Notes under the pieces: model-generated
Databases searched by the model: none
Told to the model about the DNA's origin: nothing
The model's input: only the letters and a program-made list of their open reading frames with translations
Origin: an uncultured Lachnospiraceae bacterium
Lineage (GTDB): Bacteria > Bacillota > Clostridia > Lachnospirales > Lachnospiraceae
Assembly (NCBI GenBank): GCA_934359535.1
Contig: CAKRLN010000091.1
Coordinates: 1 to 8,295, forward strand
Length of the DNA: 8,295 nt
Reading direction: 5' to 3'
In this document: positions 1 to 6,122 of the stretch, in pieces
Layout: each line of letters starts with the position of its first letter
Position numbering within the stretch: the stretch's first letter is position 1
Translations under genes and position numbers: made by a program

Positions 1-645
1 CTTTTCCTCTAACATGACAACGCCCGGATCAAGGATGGACTTATCCCCACGGAATTTATTAATGACAAGACCTCCAACACGCGCACGCTCCGCCTTTGTC
101 AGAAGCGAAATCGTTCCAAGCAGCTGTGCAAAAACACCTCCACGATCAATATCTCCGACAAGAATAACCGGCGCATCCAAAAGCTCTGCTAGCCCCATAT
201 TCACAATATCATTTTCTCTGAGATTGATCTCTGCCGGGCTTCCTGCTCCCTCGATCACAATAATATCTGCCTGTTTTTCAAGCGTCTGGAATGCCTTTTT
301 GATTTCCGGGATCAGGCTTTTTTTGTAACGGAAATAATCCTTTGCGCTCATATTGCCAAGCACCTCACCATTTACAATAACCTGAGATCCTATCTGATTT
401 GTTGGTTTTAACAGAATCGGATTCATACACACAAGCGGTTTTATGCCGGCAGCCTCTGCCTGCATTACCTGTGCCCGCCCCATCTCAAGCCCTTCCTCGG
501 TAATATAGGAATTGAGTGCCATATTCTGAGATTTAAACGGAGCTACGCGATAGCCATCCTGTGCAAAGATCCGGCATAGTCCCGCCACGATCAGGCTTTT
601 TCCCGCATTCGACATTGTTCCCTGAACCATAATAATTTTTGCCAT
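1..645 (-). CDS. cbiP/cobQ: Cobyric acid synthase, N-terminal 215 codons (gene runs off the left edge)
   Basis: This enzyme amidates the side chains of adenosylcobyrinic acid a,c-diamide, using glutamine and ATP, to give adenosylcobyric acid in cytoplasmic cobalamin synthesis. I translated the open frame by hand; it has no stop to the window edge. The ATP-binding loop GTMSNAGKS is at residues 9-17 and the family signature [11 protein letters not shown] at 36-46. The segment [13 protein letters not shown] lies near 126-138 and [10 protein letters not shown] near 164-173; all are typical of CobQ/CbiP. The C-terminal class I glutaminase domain with its catalytic Cys lies outside, since the family is about 500 residues long. 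The start at 645 is preceded by AGAGGA at 653-658 and lies 4 nt after the stop of the broken GNAT gene, so the genes are probably co-transcribed. Nothing looks damaged in the visible part. Confidence 0.96.
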   Translation of the reverse strand, partial: MAKIIMVQGTMSNAGKSLIVAGLCRIFAQDGYRVAPFKSQNMALNSYITEEGLEMGRAQVMQAEAAGIKPLVCMNPILLKPTNQIGSQVIVNGEVLGNMSAKDYFRYKKSLIPEIKKAFQTLEKQADIIVIEGAGSPAEINLRENDIVNMGLAELLDAPVILVGDIDRGGVFAQLLGTISLLTKAERARVGGLVINKFRGDKSILDPGVVMLEEK

Positions 646-649
646 GCTT

Positions 650-1077
650 TTATCCTCTTTCTAACTGTGGAAATGGAATGATATCCGGCTGATCCTTTTT
701 ATGTTCCCCGATCCGCTTCTCCATCCATACCATATCGTACCACTCATGAAATTTGTATCCGCTTTCATGAAACCTTCCCACAAGCTGATAGCCAAGCTTC
801 TCATGAAAACGTACACTATCCATCGTAAGATGGGTGTTTTCCTCCTTTGGATAGGCAATGCATGCATTAACATTTAAAATTCCCTGTCTGGCAAGCATTT
901 CCTCAAGCGCTGCGTAAAGCGCCCGTCCGATCCCAAGGCGTTTTTTCTCCATTTTGACATAGATCGAAGTCTCCACCGACCAATCATAAGCTGCACGCTC
1001 CTTAAACAGTCCTGCGTAGGCATAGCCCACAAGTTCGCTGCCGCATCCTGTTCCGATGCTGTTTTTATCTCAATCAT
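650..1077 (-). pseudogene. Broken GNAT acetyltransferase, phosphinothricin N-acetyltransferase (Pat/Bar) type
   Basis: The distal part reads as a GNAT N-acetyltransferase of the Pat/Bar family, with VGYAYAGLFKERAAYDWSVE, the acetyl-CoA loop RLGIGRALY, NACIAYP, FHEKLGYQLVG and WYDMVWMEK. Frame-intact translation can only begin at a GTG (1030) and gives 126 residues against about 165-175 for the family, losing the N-terminal strands and helices. The original start is still present: ATG at 1077, with AGGAGAG just upstream, opens MIEIKTASEQDAA, a normal GNAT beginning, but this frame differs from the distal one (47-nt offset) and yields only a 67-residue nonsense product. In intact relatives about 55-60 residues precede VGYAYA; here there are about 15 codons. 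An internal deletion of roughly 40 codons plus a frame change explains this best. It sits between the UbiU-like gene (stop at 1087) and cbiP. Confidence 0.82.
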
Positions 1078-1086
1078 GCTCTCTCC

Positions 1087-2115
1087 TTATAAATAATAGC
1101 AGTTTCTGCTGCACGCTCCGGAAAAAAGCTCCTCCTTTACGCGCCTCTGGTACACCTTTTTTTGTATCTCACTGCTCTCATTTGCCTGTACTTCCTTTAA
1201 AATTGCAATAGCCTTTTTCGCCTGTGTAATATCCTTTTTTGCAAAATCCGTATAGTTTCCTCTTCCAACAAGCTTCAAATGTGTCACCCCAGCCTGCGCC
1301 AGATCATAAAGCGCACAAAGACCACAGCCGGTTTCCCCAGTCCGGTAACCGTCCTCCATGCACTCATCTTCCATGCATCCATCTTTCATGCTGCACGCTT
1401 CCTGCACCTGTAGTTCTATGTTCTCCTGCTTTTTACCATTACATCCAATCTGGATTGATTCTTCCTGCGCCTGGTATCTGCCAAGCTTATACGGAACAAG
1501 GCACAAATGCGCAAGCTCATCACAGTGCAGGGAATTGCAGTAGGCTCCTGTAAAATGACAAAGCTCATTTAAAAAAAATGCTTCATATTCCGGAATGCTT
1601 CCACTGCATTTTACAATACACTGCTGCATCTGTGCAATCGTATTTTTCCGGTGAAAAATCACGCGGCTGATATTCCATTTGGAAAGCTCGGCAAGGAACG
1701 TGGAATTAATCTCGGCACACTCCCCACTCAGATGAATCCTGCACGGAAGCTTTTGCTCTCTCAGGTAAAGAATAAGCGCCGGGTCCGCAATAATAAACGT
1801 GTCAAACCCAATCTCCATGCATCGGCAAACAAGCTCTGCAATCTCCCGGTACTGCTCTCCGGAATAGAACAGCGAATTAAGTGCAAGCTTAACCGGAACG
1901 CCATATTGCTTTACCATTTTGCGCAGAATCTTAAGCTCCTCAAAGGCACCAAGCTGTACCCTGTAATTCATAACCTCCCTGCGGTTTAGCGGCTGCACAG
2001 TTTTGTATTTTCTGCTCCACGCATACGGAACATATCCACAGAAAAATTCATCCGCTCCGGCCTCCACAAACGGAATGTATTCATCGATGGAACCAAGTCC
2101 TGCCACAAGCTTCAT
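1087..2115 (-). CDS. Peptidase U32 family protein, UbiU-like
   Basis: This is a U32-family protein of 342 residues with a TIM-barrel-type start (KLVAGLGSIDEYIPFVEAGADEFFCG) and a typical U32 segment AQAGVTHLKLVGR at residues 273-285. Cysteines cluster at 186, 193, 198 and 205, at 264 and 267 (CGLC), and at 335 and 339 (CSRNC). From memory, E. coli UbiU binds a 4Fe-4S cluster through Cys169, 176, 193 and 232. The C-x6-C pair 186/193 here has the same spacing, with 205 and 264 or 267 as possible remaining ligands. So it is probably a cytoplasmic Fe-S protein rather than a protease. The preceding gene encodes a UbiV-like partner. The start at 2115 has AAGGAGG 6 nt upstream. The segment at residues 243-257 is a short repeat adding extra cysteines. 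Substrate unknown; U32 relatives also modify tRNA and rRNA. Confidence 0.85.
   Translation of the reverse strand: MKLVAGLGSIDEYIPFVEAGADEFFCGYVPYAWSRKYKTVQPLNRREVMNYRVQLGAFEELKILRKMVKQYGVPVKLALNSLFYSGEQYREIAELVCRCMEIGFDTFIIADPALILYLREQKLPCRIHLSGECAEINSTFLAELSKWNISRVIFHRKNTIAQMQQCIVKCSGSIPEYEAFFLNELCHFTGAYCNSLHCDELAHLCLVPYKLGRYQAQEESIQIGCNGKKQENIELQVQEACSMKDGCMEDECMEDGYRTGETGCGLCALYDLAQAGVTHLKLVGRGNYTDFAKKDITQAKKAIAILKEVQANESSEIQKKVYQRRVKEELFSGACSRNCYYL
1345..1389 (-). repeat. Three 15-bp imperfect tandem repeats inside the UbiU-like gene
   Basis: On the coding strand three 15-nt units follow one another (1389-1375, 1374-1360, 1359-1345), encoding MKDGC, MEDEC and MEDGY. They lie between the two halves of the putative Fe-S ligand set. 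The in-frame 15-nt period suggests slippage expansion of an acidic, cysteine-bearing loop. Confidence 0.7.
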
Positions 2116-2148
2116 AGGCGGCCTCCTTTTCTTTCAGCAATAAGCAAT

Positions 2149-2166
2149 GATAGGTAATTACCTATC
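2149..2166. promoter_or_regulatory. 18-bp perfect palindrome between the two U32 genes
   Basis: GATAGGTAATTACCTATC is a perfect inverted repeat in the 61-bp gap between the UbiV-like stop and the UbiU-like start. As RNA it would form a 7-bp stem with an AAUU loop. No U-run follows on the minus strand, so it does not look like a terminator. It could be an operator or an mRNA processing or stabilising hairpin that sets the ratio of the two partners. Its function is an inference. Confidence 0.6.
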
Positions 2167-2176
2167 TATATCAATC

Positions 2177-3583
2177 CTACAAAAAGTTCAGTACGATCCG
2201 GTCCGCGCCATGTGATAGATAATATGGCAGGCGGGAAATGTCTGAGAGTATGCTCTGATCATATGCGAACAGGGAATTATAGCATCCGACCATATGAAGG
2301 TGATCCGGATAGGAAAATACATATTCCCTGCAATATTTTGGACAATTCTTTACCTCCTTTTGTCTGCCGCGGCTTCCCTCATGGCATCTGGCATAGAGCG
2401 GACAGTAATGGGAGGTGTTCGTCTGGTAATAAGGAAGATGGATGCTGTTTTTCCCCGGTGGAAGGGCAATCTCATAGCCGCATGCCTCCTGCTCAAACCG
2501 CACAATCCCATATGTCTCCTTCAGATATTCCCGGTAAAAATTACTGTTTAGCGGATTTTCCCGAAGCGCCCTGCCGTCTCCAATTCCAATCTTATACTGC
2601 ATCCTTGGATCTTTCCTGCGTTTATTCAAAAGCACTCCCATTACCGGCAGGAAGCAGTCCGGATAACGCCCTAGCATCGAAAGCATGCCCCAGTCATTCG
2701 CAACGATTTCAAGCTGTATTTTCCTTTCCCTGCACCAGTGCGCAAGCTGCGCAAACAGCGTTTCCATCTGCGCAATTTGCTCTTCTCTCATATAAGAAAA
2801 AACAACCGTCACCGCAAGGTGCTCCCGACTTGCTTTTTCCAGCATTGCAGGCATAAGCTCCTGTCCAGGAATCAGATATGGGCAGAACTGGTTTCCGATA
2901 TACAGCCGGTTCAGCCCCGTACGCGCAAGCGGATGCTCTGGAATTCCGGTCTCCTCCCAGTACCACGCATAAAAGGCTGATATCGGTTCTGCAAGATAAC
3001 GTTCATACAAAACAGGACGGTCAAGCGCTGCCGCAAGCTCGTATATATTTTTACGCTTCTGATCGCACAGCTGATCCCACACCGTTCCCGCTGCTGTCTG
3101 TCTATCGCTTTCCCTATGTCCATCCGGAAACGATTCTTTATACCAGCGCTTTTTCTGCCGCTTATAATCCGTCATAACTGTATCATCCATTGCTGCCGGA
3201 TATCCGGTATAATCCTCCGAGAGTGCTGCATCATCTTCATCTAATTTTTTCATAATATAATGATAATAGGACTGCTCCAGAGTTCTTACCGCTTCCCGGT
3301 AAGCCTCGTACTGCATGGTATGCTCTGCGCAGATCTCGTACTCCCGGTAAAACAGCTTCAGACCTCCCGGTACTTCTTTGATTTCCGGTCTAAAAAGCTC
3401 CACCGTCTCATAATCTCCTGTCCTGTCATGATAAAAGAAAAGCTGCATACAAAGAACAGGTCCCGGTGGTTCTGCCATGCGAAACACCAGTCCCTGTTCA
3501 TCAATTTCTGTTATGCCAATTTCCAGTTCATCCCTGGATTCCAGTACCAGAACCGCAGAAAGAAGTGCAAACGGAACTCTCAT
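2177..3583 (-). CDS. U32-family protein, UbiV-like, with ~220-residue N-terminal extension
   Basis: The C-terminal half (about residues 225-468 of 468) resembles UbiV-type U32 proteins: LYIGNQFCPYL at 227-237, LEIVANDWGMLSML at 291-304, and a cysteine cluster at 394, 400, 414 and 418. From memory, E. coli UbiV holds its 4Fe-4S cluster with Cys39, 180, 193 and 197. Cys234, 400, 414 and 418 here fit that pattern, including the local contexts YxG-x3-C, ARC and C-x3-C. The N-terminal ~115 residues look like a small beta-rich domain (ITEIDEQGLVFRM at 24-36). It is vaguely PilZ-like but lacks a clear RxxxR and DxSxxG, so I do not assign it. Residues 115-220 are unassigned. The ATG overlaps the SDR stop by one base (TAATG), with AAGGAGG upstream, indicating translational coupling. 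It is probably a partner of the UbiU-like protein downstream. Confidence 0.75.
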   Translation of the reverse strand: MRVPFALLSAVLVLESRDELEIGITEIDEQGLVFRMAEPPGPVLCMQLFFYHDRTGDYETVELFRPEIKEVPGGLKLFYREYEICAEHTMQYEAYREAVRTLEQSYYHYIMKKLDEDDAALSEDYTGYPAAMDDTVMTDYKRQKKRWYKESFPDGHRESDRQTAAGTVWDQLCDQKRKNIYELAAALDRPVLYERYLAEPISAFYAWYWEETGIPEHPLARTGLNRLYIGNQFCPYLIPGQELMPAMLEKASREHLAVTVVFSYMREEQIAQMETLFAQLAHWCRERKIQLEIVANDWGMLSMLGRYPDCFLPVMGVLLNKRRKDPRMQYKIGIGDGRALRENPLNSNFYREYLKETYGIVRFEQEACGYEIALPPGKNSIHLPYYQTNTSHYCPLYARCHEGSRGRQKEVKNCPKYCREYVFSYPDHLHMVGCYNSLFAYDQSILSDISRLPYYLSHGADRIVLNFL

Positions 3584-4353
3584 TACAGCCTCCTTAATAC
3601 AGCCCAGAGGTTCATCATCACATTACCCGGAACAACCTTCGCAGCTACGCGGTGTGCCTTGCACACAATCCCCGGTGTCGAAACTGCAAACCCACGATAC
3701 GTATCCCGCATTGCACGGCGTGCAACCGTCTTCTGCTTTGATGCAAGTGGAAAGGAACGGATCGGACTATTTTTCTTCCCGGAGGCTGCCCTTCCGATAA
3801 ACTCCGTATCCTTGATCCAGTACGGACAAACCGCTGTTACCGAGATCTTCCGGGGCTTTAATTCCACCCTGAGTGCCCTGCTGTACCGGTATAAAAATGC
3901 CTTGCTTGCAGCATACACATTCAGATACGGAAATGGCTGGAATGCTGCGGTGGAACAGATCTGCATAATGTGTGCACCGCGTTTCATAAAGGGAAGCACC
4001 GTCTGTGTAACCGTTACCGCAGCGCGGCAGTTCAGATCGATCATTCCTTCGCAGTCTTCTATCGATACATCCTGATAGCTTCCGATTTTTCCATAGCCTG
4101 CGGCATTAATGAGCATCCGTACATTCGGCTTTTCCTTCCTCAGATGCCTGGCAAGGCTTTTTATGGACTCCTTCTCCGACAAATCAAGCGGCACCGCAAT
4201 GACCGTTGTTTTTGTCCGCTTTGCAAGCTCCAGAAGCCGTTCGGTTCTCCGTGCAATGACCCAGATCTCATCGTATGCCTGCTTTTCATCCAAAAGTCTT
4301 ACAAACTCCCTTCCAAGTCCGCTTGATGCCCCTGTCACAATTGCAATGTTCAT
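3583..4353 (-). CDS. Short-chain dehydrogenase/reductase (SDR), NAD(P)-dependent
   Basis: This is a classical SDR of 256 residues that interconverts an alcohol and a carbonyl with NAD(P)H in the cytosol. The cofactor loop TGASSGLG is at residues 7-14 and NAAG at 83-86. The catalytic set is Asn108 (LNCRA), Ser134, Tyr147 and Lys151 (YAASK), and all are intact. Arg35-Arg36 after the second strand suggests NADPH preference. The start is chosen at 4353 because GGAGG lies 8 nt upstream; the longer frame back to 4395 would add 14 residues (MESIGHT...) with no RBS of its own and would place that RBS inside the gene. It follows the HD-GYP gene by 45 nt and its stop overlaps the UbiV-like start, so it probably shares a pathway with the U32 pair. 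Substrate unknown. Confidence 0.92.
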   Translation of the reverse strand: MNIAIVTGASSGLGREFVRLLDEKQAYDEIWVIARRTERLLELAKRTKTTVIAVPLDLSEKESIKSLARHLRKEKPNVRMLINAAGYGKIGSYQDVSIEDCEGMIDLNCRAAVTVTQTVLPFMKRGAHIMQICSTAAFQPFPYLNVYAASKAFLYRYSRALRVELKPRKISVTAVCPYWIKDTEFIGRAASGKKNSPIRSFPLASKQKTVARRAMRDTYRGFAVSTPGIVCKAHRVAAKVVPGNVMMNLWAVLRRL

Positions 4354-4398
4354 ACGCATTTCCTCCTTTTTTACAGTATGCCCGATTGACTCCAAACG

Positions 4399-5610
4399 CT
4401 ACTCTCCAAAGCACATAATAAGCTGTTCTGTAATGTCCCCATCAATCCAGTTATGTGCCACCATATCCCGCATAATCGCAAAGGTCTTTTCCTTTGTCAT
4501 TCCGGATTTATACGGACGGTCTTCCGTAAGTGCCTGATAAATGTCCACACATGCCATCATGCGCTCATTCACCCCAAGCTGTTCTGCCGTATAGCCAAAC
4601 GGATACCCGCTTCCGTCAAGCTTCTCATGGTGTAATGATGCCCATCTTGTGATCTCCTCAAAGCCCGCAACCTGATGAAGCAGCTTATAGGTATACCATG
4701 CATGATCCTTCATATTGGCATACTCCTTCTCGGTAAGCCGCGCCGGCTTCTCAAGGATGTCATTTTTGATTGCAATCTTCCCGATATCATGAAGTGCACC
4801 CGCAAGGTACATTTTCCGGGCAGTTTCTAAATCAAAGCCCATAAAAAGCGACAGCTTATAGGCACTGTTTGCAACCCCGGTCGAATGCGTACTTGTAAAA
4901 TGCGATTTGTAGTCGGTAATCCGCGCAAAAATATCCGTCAGATCCTTTAAAACGTCAAAGCTGTACTCCTGCTTCTGCCTTGGAATCATCTCCCAGAGCT
5001 GGTTCGTAAACTCCCCGGATTCCATAAGCCCGACATATTTTTCCTTCGGGATTTTCAGAAAGGCATCAACGCACTCCGAGTCAAACCATGTTCCCTCATG
5101 CTCCTTTGCAAATTCCTTCGCCTTATCCCACACCTGCTTTGCATAATGATCCTGCTTGAAAAATGCATCGATCACATCACACATATGAATGATCCGCGCA
5201 AAAAGATGCACCTCATTCCATTTTTTTTCAAATGGACCACTCCCATCTGCTTTTTCATGATGATACAGAATCACATTCGTCATATCGGTATGAAACGGAT
5301 ATTTTTTCATATTGCGCTCTCCGTAGATACAATGGAGCCCCACGCGTCTTGGCGGCTCTAATGCACTGGCGATCACAGGCTCGTTATTGTATTCTTCCGC
5401 AATATACTGCGTCAGCGCATTGTCATGCATCAGCGCACAGGCTGCAAGATCCTGAATTGTCTCTCCTTTTATTCCAAGCTCCTCAGCAACACAGATGCTC
5501 ATGTTCGCAACCCGCTTGGCATGTCCTGTCGTAACATGAATCAATTCACTTTCCACACAGTCGAGTGCGTAGGAAAATGAAATCAGAAGTCCGATAATGT
5601 CTATTTCCAC
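4399..5610 (-). CDS. Tandem HD-GYP domain protein, probable cyclic-di-GMP phosphodiesterase
   Basis: This is a 403-residue protein with two HD-GYP-like halves and no membrane segment. The C-terminal half is canonical: HSTGVAN (His242), HDIGK at 274-278, MKDH with His303, HHEKLDGSGYPFG at 327-339, and Asp356 in ACVDIYQALTEDRPYK. The N-terminal half keeps HAKRVAN (His30), HD at 62-63, HHEKADGSG at 117-125 and Asp145, but has HDNAL in place of HDIGK and GPF in place of GYP. It is therefore partly degenerate and may be regulatory. Canonical HD-GYP domains hydrolyse c-di-GMP to pGpG or GMP. Translation starts at a GTG (5610) after GAGGAG with normal spacing. It is the first gene of the leftward operon, directly behind a strong promoter and structured leader. 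No sensor or receiver domain is attached. Confidence 0.92.
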   Translation of the reverse strand: MEIDIIGLLISFSYALDCVESELIHVTTGHAKRVANMSICVAEELGIKGETIQDLAACALMHDNALTQYIAEEYNNEPVIASALEPPRRVGLHCIYGERNMKKYPFHTDMTNVILYHHEKADGSGPFEKKWNEVHLFARIIHMCDVIDAFFKQDHYAKQVWDKAKEFAKEHEGTWFDSECVDAFLKIPKEKYVGLMESGEFTNQLWEMIPRQKQEYSFDVLKDLTDIFARITDYKSHFTSTHSTGVANSAYKLSLFMGFDLETARKMYLAGALHDIGKIAIKNDILEKPARLTEKEYANMKDHAWYTYKLLHQVAGFEEITRWASLHHEKLDGSGYPFGYTAEQLGVNERMMACVDIYQALTEDRPYKSGMTKEKTFAIMRDMVAHNWIDGDITEQLIMCFGE

Positions 5611-5708
5611 AATTTTCTCCTCTATTAATCATGTGCTTTCGCACATGATGCCTTCGGCTGACATTTATTCCTTTCGACATGTCAAGCCCAAGAAACAATA
5701 TTTTTCTT
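5611..5708 (-). promoter_or_regulatory. Structured 5' leader of the HD-GYP operon
   Basis: The ~100-nt untranslated leader (minus strand) can fold into consecutive hairpins. One is TGACAT/ATGTCA (about 5665-5684). A minimal GCC-GAA-GGC follows at 5650-5658. The strongest is a 9-bp perfect stem ATCATGTGC/GCACATGAT closing a GAAA (GNRA) tetraloop at 5628-5649, only a few bases before the GAGGAG ribosome binding site. This suggests RNA-level control of the HD-GYP gene. I could not match it to a known riboswitch; the conserved c-di-GMP-I and -II core sequences are not visible. Confidence 0.5.
5628..5649 (-). repeat. Perfect 9-bp hairpin with GAAA tetraloop before the HD-GYP RBS
   Basis: The arms at 5628-5636 and 5641-5649 are exact reverse complements. 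On the minus strand the loop reads GAAA, the stable GNRA type, which argues for an RNA role rather than a DNA operator. No U-run follows, so it is not an intrinsic terminator. Confidence 0.7.
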
Positions 5709-5713
5709 GGGCT
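5685..5713. promoter_or_regulatory. Inverted repeat at the predicted transcription start (candidate operator)
   Basis: Exact 11-bp arms AGCCCAAGAAA (5685-5695) and TTTCTTGGGCT (5703-5713) flank a 7-bp centre. The repeat begins one base after the -10 element of the leftward promoter, so the predicted start (about 5708) falls inside one arm and the RNA would contain only part of the stem. That placement fits a repressor binding site better than an RNA hairpin. If transcription began upstream it could instead act as a terminator-like stem, although no U-tract follows. Confidence 0.5.
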
Positions 5714-5714
5714 C

Positions 5715-5743
5715 ATTATATCATTTGTTCCCTTCCTTGTCAT
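5715..5743 (-). promoter_or_regulatory. Sigma-A type extended -10 promoter of the HD-GYP operon
   Basis: Read on the minus strand: -35 ATGACA (5743-5738, five of six to TTGACA), a 17-bp spacer, then TGATATAAT with a perfect -10 TATAAT (5720-5715) and the extended TGn motif. The predicted start is near 5708, about 100 nt before the GTG of the HD-GYP gene. It probably drives the whole leftward train. Confidence 0.72.
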
Positions 5744-5801
5744 CCGGAACTCATCGCGGTTTTCGAAATATACTAATAAGAAAAGACCAATTTATAAATT
5801 A

Positions 5802-6062
5802 TCCGTTCCATCCGGCGCGCTGCTTTCCGCCATTCAGGCACAGTATGGCGCCTTTTCCTCCTTCAAAGAGCTGTTTACAGAGGCAGCCCTTTCAGTTTTT
5901 GGCTCCGGATATGCATGGCTTGTCTGCAATGCACTTGGAGATTTGCAGATCCTTACACTTCCCAATCAGGACTGCCCGCTTTCCATGCTGCTCTATCCAA
6001 TTCTGAATCTTGATGTCTGGGAGCATGCCTATTATCTGAAACACTACAACGACCGCAACTAA
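5802..6062 (+). pseudogene. Superoxide dismutase (Fe/Mn family) remnant, C-terminal domain only
   Basis: The plus-strand frame encodes an unmistakable Fe/Mn-SOD C-terminal domain: VPSGALLSAI, FSSFKELFTEAA, FGSGYAWLV (GSGWAWLV in most), NQDCPL, and LDVWEHAYYLKHYNDRN. The metal ligands Asp and His of DVWEH are kept. The N-terminal helical domain, about 90 residues with the other two ligand histidines, is absent. The preceding codons (about 5679-5800) show no SOD similarity. A TAA stop follows NDRN where relatives continue with about 20 residues such as KYIENFW. Thus roughly 84 of about 200 residues remain, with no matching start codon or RBS. It cannot bind metal normally and is best read as debris of a sod gene left by a rearrangement; both ends adjoin AT-rich sequence. 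Confidence 0.85.
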
Positions 6063-6122
6063 TATATTTTTTTCAAGCTCATAAACATGTTGTACATATT
6101 CTTTTAAATCTTGTTCTGTCAT
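5892..6122 (-). pseudogene. Truncated small gene fused to antisense sod sequence (chimeric ORF)
   Basis: An ATG at 6122 has a perfect GGAGG 7 nt upstream and opens MTEQDLKEYVQHVYELEKN, which looks like the genuine amphipathic start of a small Lachnospiraceae-type protein. From about 6062 leftward the frame runs through the antisense strand of the superoxide dismutase remnant, giving a meaningless but open tail (LVAVVVVFQIIGMLP and onward) to a stop at 5892. I infer that the original gene lost its 3' part in the same event that brought the sod fragment here. It is divergent from the XRE repressor gene, sharing a 157-bp regulatory gap. If expressed, the 76-residue chimera would contain an accidental hydrophobic stretch. 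I do not recognise the family with certainty. Confidence 0.55.

Noticed and set aside
874..1077. A 67-residue product from the ATG at 1077 as a gene in its own right
   Set aside because: Only its first ~13 residues look like protein (a GNAT start); the rest is out-of-frame translation of conserved GNAT codons. Reported instead as a broken GNAT gene.
3260..4075. Long plus-strand open frame (271 codons) opposite the SDR and UbiV-like genes
   Set aside because: It lies antisense to two well-supported genes, shows no recognisable motifs and has no good RBS; an antisense shadow.
4354..4395. Upstream start for the SDR giving 14 extra residues
   Set aside because: The strong GGAGG sits inside this extension and is correctly spaced for the ATG at 4353, and the family begins directly before the TGASSGLG strand.
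5680..5685. TTGACA on the minus strand as an alternative -35
   Set aside because: No acceptable -10 lies 16-18 bp downstream (GTCAGC at that place), whereas the promoter at 5715-5743 is far better.
5611..5708. Known c-di-GMP-I or -II riboswitch in the HD-GYP leader
   Set aside because: The conserved core sequences of these classes are not visible, so the leader is reported only as an unassigned structured region.
5546..5743. Minus-strand 65-codon frame covering the promoter and leader
   Set aside because: It overlaps the start of the HD-GYP gene in another frame and crosses the promoter and hairpins; no RBS or protein-like features.
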